The position numbers and the translations under genes were made by a program. The notes beneath the pieces are model-generated. The model worked only from the letters and a program-made list of their open reading frames with translations, was not told the origin of the DNA and did not search any database. From assembly GCA_002005505.1 (NCBI GenBank), contig KV908617.1, positions 75,001 through 88,361 on the forward strand: a stretch of 13,361 bases of DNA, written 5' to 3'. Of the stretch, positions 8,062-13,361 are shown piece by piece (the stretch's first letter is position 1; every line of letters begins with the position of its first letter). This DNA is from Botryococcus braunii. Its lineage: Eukaryota; Chlorophyta; Trebouxiophyceae.

Positions 8062-8551
8062 TCCCAAGGCAGGATCCGCACAACTCCCGTGGGGAAGGAT
8101 CGGTGAAGTATGAAACTCGACGAACGATATTGAAGTAGGGAAACAAACATTAATGCCAAAGAAGGCTCATCGGGCCCCACAAGACTTTGCCGTTCCGGAA
8201 TTGGTATCACACGGGGGGCTCTGGTAAAGCTGGCCGGTGAGCACTAATCATGACGGAACCATTAACAAGGTCCGCATACTAAAGTAGATTGGTCACATGC
8301 TTCCTGTGTGCACTGAGGGAGCTCCTGTGCAAACGTGCCTATCACCAGCACGCACGTAGTCAGCCGCGCTTGTACTCCACATGAAGCTTGTTTTTCTGAA
8401 AAGATATCCCTCAATCAAAGACAAACAAAAAAATTGAACTAGGAAAAACAAAAACTTCGTATTTTGGTGCACGAAGGCCTATGGCTCGCAGACCGTGTAC
8501 ATGCACGTGTAGAACCGGCTGCGTCTGCTTCAAGCAGACCATGGCTGGCCT

Positions 8552-8572
8552 CTTCAGCACGTGCTGCTGAAG
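8552..8572. repeat. Short hairpin with alternative palindromic core
   Basis: CTTCAGCA (8552-8559) pairs with TGCTGAAG (8565-8572) across a 5-nt loop. The overlapping CAGCACGTGCTG (8556-8567) is a perfect 12-bp palindrome, so two folds compete. Confidence 0.8.
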
Positions 8573-8706
8573 GAAACGGCACCCGTGGCTCGCAAATCTT
8601 CAGACTGAGCATCCGCAATTGTTTCAATGCAGATTACTCACTCTTGTTCACCAACTAGGCATCCGAGTGGGAGTGCTCGCAAGTGCTTCACTATTTGCAC
8701 CAATGC

Positions 8707-8728
8707 GGAGCTACGGATCCGTAGCTCC
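8707..8728. repeat. 22-bp perfect palindrome
   Basis: The two halves GGAGCTACGGA and TCCGTAGCTCC are exact reverse complements with no spacer (centre GGATCC). Such a long perfect palindrome with no spacer is uncommon by chance. No gene lies next to it that would suggest a protein-binding role. Confidence 0.95.
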
Positions 8729-8870
8729 CACGAGTCCGGACCGCCCACGAGTTTCAAGACACCAGTGTACAGCTTGTACATCCTGTACAGCTTGGCACGC
8801 ACGTTGAACTTTCTGGCCTCTACACTACCGGGGGTCACTTTTGCCCATACCGCAGCGCAACTCTTTCTCC

Positions 8871-9175
8871 TTTTGTGGAGTTAGTGCCAAAATGTCACAG
8901 GACAGTGCTACTTTTATATCCAAAGAATAATGCTTGTTTACTAAATTTTTCCTTTTGTAGGGCTAGTGCCAAACGTCACAAGACAGTGCGCTACTTTACA
9001 ATCCAGAACAGTGCTTGTTCATTAAGTTTTTATTTTGTAGAGCCAGTGCCAACCGTCATAGAACAGAGCATTGCTTTTAAATCCACAGAACAGTGCGTGT
9101 TCAGTAAGTCCCAGAACATTGCGTGTTTACTTAACTAACACGACAGTGCGTCATTACTAAGTCTACAGAACAGGG
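8871..9175 (+). repeat. About 80-bp degenerate tandem repeat
   Basis: Three longer units share TTTTGT(A/G)G, then AGTGCCAA, GTCA, GACAGTGC and an ATCC(A)AGAA segment. AGTGCC ends at 8888, 8970 and 9050, giving periods of 82 and 80 bp. Beyond 9060 the array decays into shorter repeats of the GAACAGTGCG motif to about 9175. No coding sense. Confidence 0.85.
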
Positions 9176-9698
9176 CGCAGTTTCTTGCCAGTGCGTATAC
9201 CAGGTCAGAACGGCCAGAGGCGTGGTCCCTTGACAAGTAGTCACCCCAGAAGCACTGCCGAGCAGCAGTTCTTCACCCTGTGTATTCATCTAATTATAGA
9301 TATATCTGAATTAGCTTGGTGCTTATAACTGGGTGTTGCACGCCACAGCATGCCCACGTCTACTAGCCCTACACACCAGCCATGCTCGCGATGTTTGGGG
9401 CCTGCTTTTGAACCATGCCATACTCCAGTTCGCTGATCTAAATATCACTTTGTGTTCAGCGATGTTGGCTGCACTTTGACTTAAGGATGAAGCATATCCT
9501 CACGGCAAACCACATATCCTATATGTGGCTGCATCTGCATCTGTGGCCAACACGCATGCACGGGCAACTTCGAGCAAGGATCCACTTCAGTGCCTCATGT
9601 GCATGTTCCAGGGGTCAAAGCCCTGACAGGCAGCTTCCTGTGGACCTGCTGGAGAGGACAACAAGAAATTGAACTATTACAAACGAGGCAGTCATTAT
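9176..9698. other. No gene recognised
   Basis: Only short frames are present. A TGAAGCNTATCCT motif at 9488-9500 also occurs at 6730 and 9740. A short self-complementary stretch, CACATATCCTATATGTG, lies near 9510. Confidence 0.4.
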
Positions 9699-10250
9699 CT
9701 TCGAGGGCCAGCGCCTGTACCTGTATACTTATAATAAAGACTGAAGCCTATCCTACTACGTGTATATTTGCAGGCAACGCCTGATCAGAGACTGTCGAGG
9801 GTTGATACCTGCAGAGCCAAGTCAGCGGACATTGCCTAATCAGACTACGTCAAGGGCCACCGCCTGTAGAGGCATGTTTACAGGCAACCCCTCATTAATC
9901 ACCGTTGAGGGTCATCAGTTCTAGACGCATACTTGTGGGCATCGCCTGATCAGACAATGTCGAGGGTCATCGCTTGTCGAGGCATACTTGCAGGCAAGGC
10001 TTGATCAGACATGGTTGCGGGTCATTGCTTGTAGAGGCATAGTGGTCGACATGCATGCGTTGCACAACGCATACTCGGAGAGCTTCGAGGGCATCGCCTG
10101 TAGAGGCATATTTGCAGGCAATGACCGATCAAAGAATTGCGGGGGTCATTGCCTGTAGAGGCATATCGCAGGCGATCCCTAACAAGACATCTTCGAGGGC
10201 CGTTGCGGCACATGCATACTTGTAAGCAACTTCTAAACAGAAGACATAGA
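9699..10250 (+). repeat. About 55-bp degenerate minisatellite, 9-10 copies
   Basis: Each unit has TCGAGGG(T)CAT near its start, then GCCTGTAGAGGCAT, then ACTTGCAGGCAACGCC, then TGATCAGAC. Unit starts (TCGAGGG or variants) recur every 53-56 bp at about 9699, 9795, 9850, 9904, 9959, 10015, 10085, 10139 and 10193. The first interval is longer and the copy near 10015 carries an insertion. Divergence between copies is substantial, so the array is old. The minus-strand open frame 10022-10321 is a by-product of the repeat. Confidence 0.88.
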
Positions 10251-10288
10251 GGAGGAGCGCACGCTCCAGCGCCTAAACAGGCCGCTTG

Positions 10289-10490
10289 AGGCCTCCCTAA
10301 GGTCAATGCTTGTACAGGCATGTTTAAGCCTCCCTAGCTGAGGTCAACGTCTGTACAGAAAACTTGAAGACTCCCTGGGGTCAACGCCTGTGCTACAGGC
10401 GTTGACTCAACTCCTGTAACGGGCACGTGAAGGTTACGTGTTGAGGTCTCCCTAGGGTCGACGTCTGACAGGCAAGTTTGGGGGCCAGCG
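10289..10490 (+). repeat. Second, related short tandem repeat with a 12-bp hairpin
   Basis: Degenerate units of about 38-45 bp share CTCCCTA(G)GGTCAACG(T/C)CTGT and ACAGGCA(T/A)GTTT. They begin near 10289, 10331, 10371 and 10448. GTCAACGCCTGT at 10380-10391 pairs perfectly with ACAGGCGTTGAC at 10395-10406 across a GCT loop. The CCTGTA.AGGCA core resembles the preceding 55-bp array, suggesting shared origin. Confidence 0.82.
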
Positions 10491-10554
10491 CCCACGCATG
10501 ACCGACAAGGCTCAAAAACGAGCCTTGCTTCTACAGCAGCCCTCAATTCTCGGA

Positions 10555-10607
10555 GGAAAAAAAGAAGAGAAATAAAAAAAAAGGAAAAAAAAGGAAGAAA
10601 AAAAGGG
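10555..10607 (+). repeat. A-rich polypurine tract
   Basis: About 50 bases of nearly pure A and G, mostly A runs broken by GG or G, with one T. It could be a decayed poly-A tail of a retroelement, but no element body or target duplication is visible. Confidence 0.85.
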
Positions 10608-11069
10608 TAAGCAGACCTGCTTCAATAGCACCTTCAAGCTTTTAGTAAGCGCCTTCCCAGTCACTGTGGGAGCTCCTCCGTTGGTAAGCCTGCAGTCGCT
10701 GTAACATATATCGACAGGTTTTCAAAGAGGGGGACTTTGTGGGATACGCATTGATGGAAAAAGCAGAAGATGCAACAGATTTTGAACCTTGTGTGTCACG
10801 CACATGGATGGCCAAAGCAATACATGCAGCGGATTTAAACCTTCTTGGTTATGCACGTCGATGGAATAAAAACCCCGGCAGAAGGACGAGTCAGCTCCCA
10901 ACTTCAACAAACTTCATGGTTTTTTTGCGGAGTCTCGCGTTCTTCATCCCGCTGCAGTTATCGAGTCGAGGACGCTTCCTTGAAGCTTCCTCATAGCTTC
11001 CATAAGGGTTGAGGGAAGCTTTTCTGGACTTTGGCAGCGACGAATGCCCTTGAACTGTGACGGACAACT
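10608..11069. other. 3' flank of gene A
   Basis: This lies just after the TGA stop of gene A (minus strand) and should hold its 3' UTR. I find neither AATAAA nor the chlorophyte-type TGTAA on the minus strand close to the stop, so the poly-A site is not assigned. Open frames at 10739-10996 (plus) and 10722-10910 (minus) are unrecognised. Confidence 0.4.
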
Positions 11070-11233
11070 TCAAGCAAAAGGTATCGGATCTCTCCATCCC
11101 GCACTTGAGGACGCTAAAGAGCTCCGCAGCCCTTGGCTGCGCGTGATGGAGTACTCCACGCTGCCAGTGCCGAAATATTGGGCGAGCCAACGAGCAGAGT
11201 CCTTCAGATAGCGGGTCTGGTTGTTCTTATAAT
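11070..11233 (-). CDS. GH1 beta-glucosidase gene A, last exon
   Basis: The exon starts with AT after the acceptor TTGTGCAG and joins the final G of the exon at 12450 to make Asp. The joined reading is RFGIVYVDYKNNQTRYLKD, then SARWLAQYF, matching the GH1 C-terminus 'RFG..YVDY....R..KDSA.WY...'. After this family core come about 31 residues (starting GTGSVEYSITRS, Ser-rich, ending DPIPFA) and a TGA stop at 11072-11070. The tail is longer and lower in complexity than the usual few residues after the last helix. It may be a real extension, or an unseen donor may precede the stop. Gene B starts 6.4 kb downstream on the same strand. Confidence 0.85.
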
Positions 11234-11359
11234 CTGCACAATGCACCTCATGCGTCAGCTCTCCCCATCCTCTGTAACATTATTAGTTATTATTATTCTT
11301 GCAATTAATGATTATGAACTAACTGGAAGCTGGCCTACGCCCTGGTGTGAGCCAGACAT

Positions 11360-11430
11360 GTCAGAGACTGTACAGAGACTGTCAGAGACTGTACAGAGGC
11401 GCTACAGAGACTGTCAGAGATTGCACAGCG
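11360..11430 (+). repeat. Short tandem repeat of (GT)CAGAGACTGTA type
   Basis: CAGAGACTGT and its ACAGAGACTGT variant recur about every 10-11 bp, six times with decay at the end. It lies inside the gene A last intron. Confidence 0.9.
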
Positions 11431-11637
11431 ACGCCAGGTGAGGTAACCTGTGTGCAACTAATTAGAGAAGGCATACAACGGTGTTGTGGAGGTGGGAATT
11501 TCAGAGGGCAGGGATGAGGGCTTAAATGTGACAGTTGCGGGGGCGCCCACGGTGACTACAACTCCATTGCTGGTCCCCTAGGGGGGATTCCCAGGGGCGG
11601 CCCAGGGACTGCTGCCATGCAACATGAATCCGTGCTT

Positions 11638-12190
<553 letters not shown>

Positions 12191-12275
12191 TCCTGCTGAT
12201 TATTCGTCTGGGGCTGGCCAAAGGCGATCTTTTGTCTGCAGAATTCCAGAACGTCGCTATGGACATGGTTTGAAC

Positions 12276-12327
12276 ATGCAGAGCTCAAGATGCAACTGGA
12301 AATGCAGAGCGCAATATGCAATTGGAA
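12276..12327 (+). repeat. 26-bp tandem duplication
   Basis: ATGCAGAGC(T/G)CAA(G/T)ATGC followed by AA(C/T)TGGAA occurs at 12276-12301 and 12302-12327, with a partial third copy after it. It lies in the gene A last intron. Confidence 0.88.
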
Positions 12328-12449
12328 AAGCAGCGCACAACAAGGAAATGGAATGGCAGGGCACAAAAATTTGTCTCCAGCAACTTCAGGAGACGAGAGG
12401 AAGAGGGGAGGGGTCCGATTCGAAAAGGTGCAAGCAATAGGATGCCTAC

Positions 12450-12489
12450 CTACATACACGATGCCGAAGCGGACGGTGAAGCCATCGGT
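12450..12489 (-). CDS. GH1 gene A, penultimate exon
   Basis: This 40-nt micro-exon lies after the acceptor TGTGCAG and reads TDGFTVRFGIVYV plus the first base of an Asp codon. It is the family's '(NFEW)..GY..RFG..YVD' block, which normally follows directly after the aglycone-pocket NFEW motif. The donor G|GTAGGC is phase 1 and joins the exon at 11233 to give V-D-Y. I did not find the preceding exon ending in NFEW within 12490-13361, so it must lie to the right of the window. The exon is too short to stand alone, but the match plus correct phase into the next GH1 exon makes it convincing. Confidence 0.8.
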
Positions 12490-13361
12490 CTGCACAGGGC
12501 AAAGGAAAGGATTTATTAGTTCAGGGTTTGGTCCCGTGAACGGGCGCAACTTCTGAAGTTTCAAAACCAACCCACTCCCCACCCCCCACCCCCCCAAAAA
12601 GGGAAAAAACGTAATGGGACATCCTCCTACCAAAGGGCAGCATCGTCTGAGCAGGTTGCGAAACAGCCCACGACTGCACGAAGACATGCACGCTGGGCCG
12701 GTGAATGTGTTGGTACAGCGCTGCTCATGGCGAGACGTGTCCCGCAGCCCTCTGGTGGCAGCCGGTTGTGGGTAGGGGAAGCCCCCTCTCCCTCGTGCAG
12801 GGGAGACAGAGGGGGTGGGCGGGGGCGTGGGGAGTACCTTGTGTTACACATGATGCACACATTGGATGTACTGAGGTTTTTTTCTTGTTTATACGACCCG
12901 TGGCGAGCAGCTGCAGCACCACATGGGCCACCAGAAGCAGGATGATGTCGTGGAGGCAGTCTGACCACTGATAGGCAGTCTTGAACACACGGGGAGGCGG
13001 TTTTGCAGCTGTCGGACCTGTCTCCATCCCCTTCCCAACCTATGTGTCCCCCGATGTGTCGCACGGTACGTACAGAACCCAGCCGATTGTGTTGAGAATC
13101 TCTCTTAACACAAGAGAGAGTGCGTTGTGAGAGAGTCACCAACACAACCACGTGTTGAGGCCCTCACCACAAAAGGTATTGACACTCTCAACTTGAGAGC
13201 TGCCTCCAATGGCGTCCCAAGAGTGTACCGCTTGAATGTACAACTGGAGAGCTGCCTCCAATGGCGTCCCAAGAGTGTACCGCTCAAATGTACAACTGGA
13301 GAGCTGCCTCCAATGGCGTCCCAAGAGTGTACCGCTTGAATGTACAACTGGAGAGCTGCCT
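12490..13361 (-). other. Gene A upstream intron (runs off the right edge)
   Basis: No GH1 exon is recognisable here. It holds a C-rich stretch at about 12569-12594, an 8-bp hairpin (13099-13106 with 13112-13119) and the 52-bp minisatellite at the edge. A minus-strand open frame at 13027-12725 contains a hydrophobic stretch (DIILLLVAHVVLQLLA) but matches no GH1 segment. Confidence 0.5.
13194..13361 (+). repeat. 52-bp minisatellite, at least 3.2 copies, continues past the edge
   Basis: Units start at 13194, 13246, 13298 and 13350 (exact 52-bp period). Each carries GAGAGCTGCCTCCAATGGCG, then CCAAGAGTGTACCGCT and AATGTACAACT. Copies differ at only about two or three positions. The array is therefore young, unlike those at 8871-10490. 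Confidence 0.97.

Larger units (their letters stand above)
7244..8870. other. No gene recognised; palindromes present
   Basis: Open frames here (for example plus 7430-7840 and 8464-8658) are unrecognised and probably chance. A G run lies at about 7586-7596. Clear inverted repeats lie at 8026-8061, 8552-8572 and 8707-8728 and are listed separately. Confidence 0.4.

Noticed and set aside
9699..10250. Regular repeats considered as a CRISPR array
   Set aside because: The units are degenerate head-to-tail repeats with no unique spacers, no Cas genes, and a eukaryotic intron-containing context.
10555..10607. A-rich tract considered as the tail of a retrotransposon (SINE or LINE)
   Set aside because: No internal A/B box promoter, reverse transcriptase frame or flanking target duplication was found nearby.
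12725..13027. Minus-strand 100-codon frame with a hydrophobic segment that might be a membrane helix
   Set aside because: Lies within the presumed intron of gene A, matches no GH1 block, and its downstream part is low-complexity. Kept only as a note.

Overview
This window is nuclear DNA of a eukaryote with intron-rich genes. It has no bacterial-style genes, operons, RNA genes, CRISPR array or recognisable transposase. The only recognisable protein-coding content is two glycoside hydrolase family 1 (GH1, beta-glucosidase type) genes, both on the minus strand and both cut by the window ends. They were found by translating short exons and matching splice phases, because most exons are too short to stand out as open reading frames.

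Layout, read 5' to 3' on the minus strand. Gene A (upstream copy) enters from the right edge. Its last two coding exons are visible: 12489-12450 (the conserved segment just after the NFEW tryptophan, ending in the split V-D codon) and 11233-11070 (the C-terminal helix region and a TGA stop). Between them is an intron of about 1.2 kb that is nearly half CA and CT microsatellite. About 6.4 kb of DNA without a convincing gene follows (11069-4701). It is rich in minisatellites, a 137-bp direct repeat and several palindromes. Gene B (downstream copy) then starts at about 4700 and runs off the left edge, with five exons: 4700-4508, 3871-3645, 2112-1989, 1662-1604 and 458-312. Together these give about 250 residues, the N-terminal half of a GH1 barrel, including the QAEG segment, the YHWD glycone-binding segment and the acid/base glutamate of the T-I-N-E-P motif. 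Intron phases match at every joint. The nucleophile-bearing half of gene B lies to the left of the window, and that of gene A to the right.

The two genes are tandem, same-strand family members. Whether they form a larger cluster, or were once one multidomain gene, cannot be decided here. Their expected role is hydrolysis of beta-linked glucosides or other beta-glycosides. The substrate cannot be read from these exons, and no signal peptide is visible at the proposed start of gene B.

Organism: five of the six internal 3' splice sites end in GCAG, four of them in GTGCAG, with little pyrimidine tract. Base composition looks intermediate, and introns are loaded with TG/CA and CT/GA repeats. The GTGCAG sites resemble chlorophyte green algae (volvocine or Dunaliella-like), but an invertebrate animal is not excluded. 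This is an inference, not an identification. I see no sign of a new multi-gene system. The more interesting points are the tandem GH1 arrangement, the intron that splits the catalytic Glu codon next to a micro-exon, the intron-restricted microsatellites, and several strong palindromes and tandem arrays.
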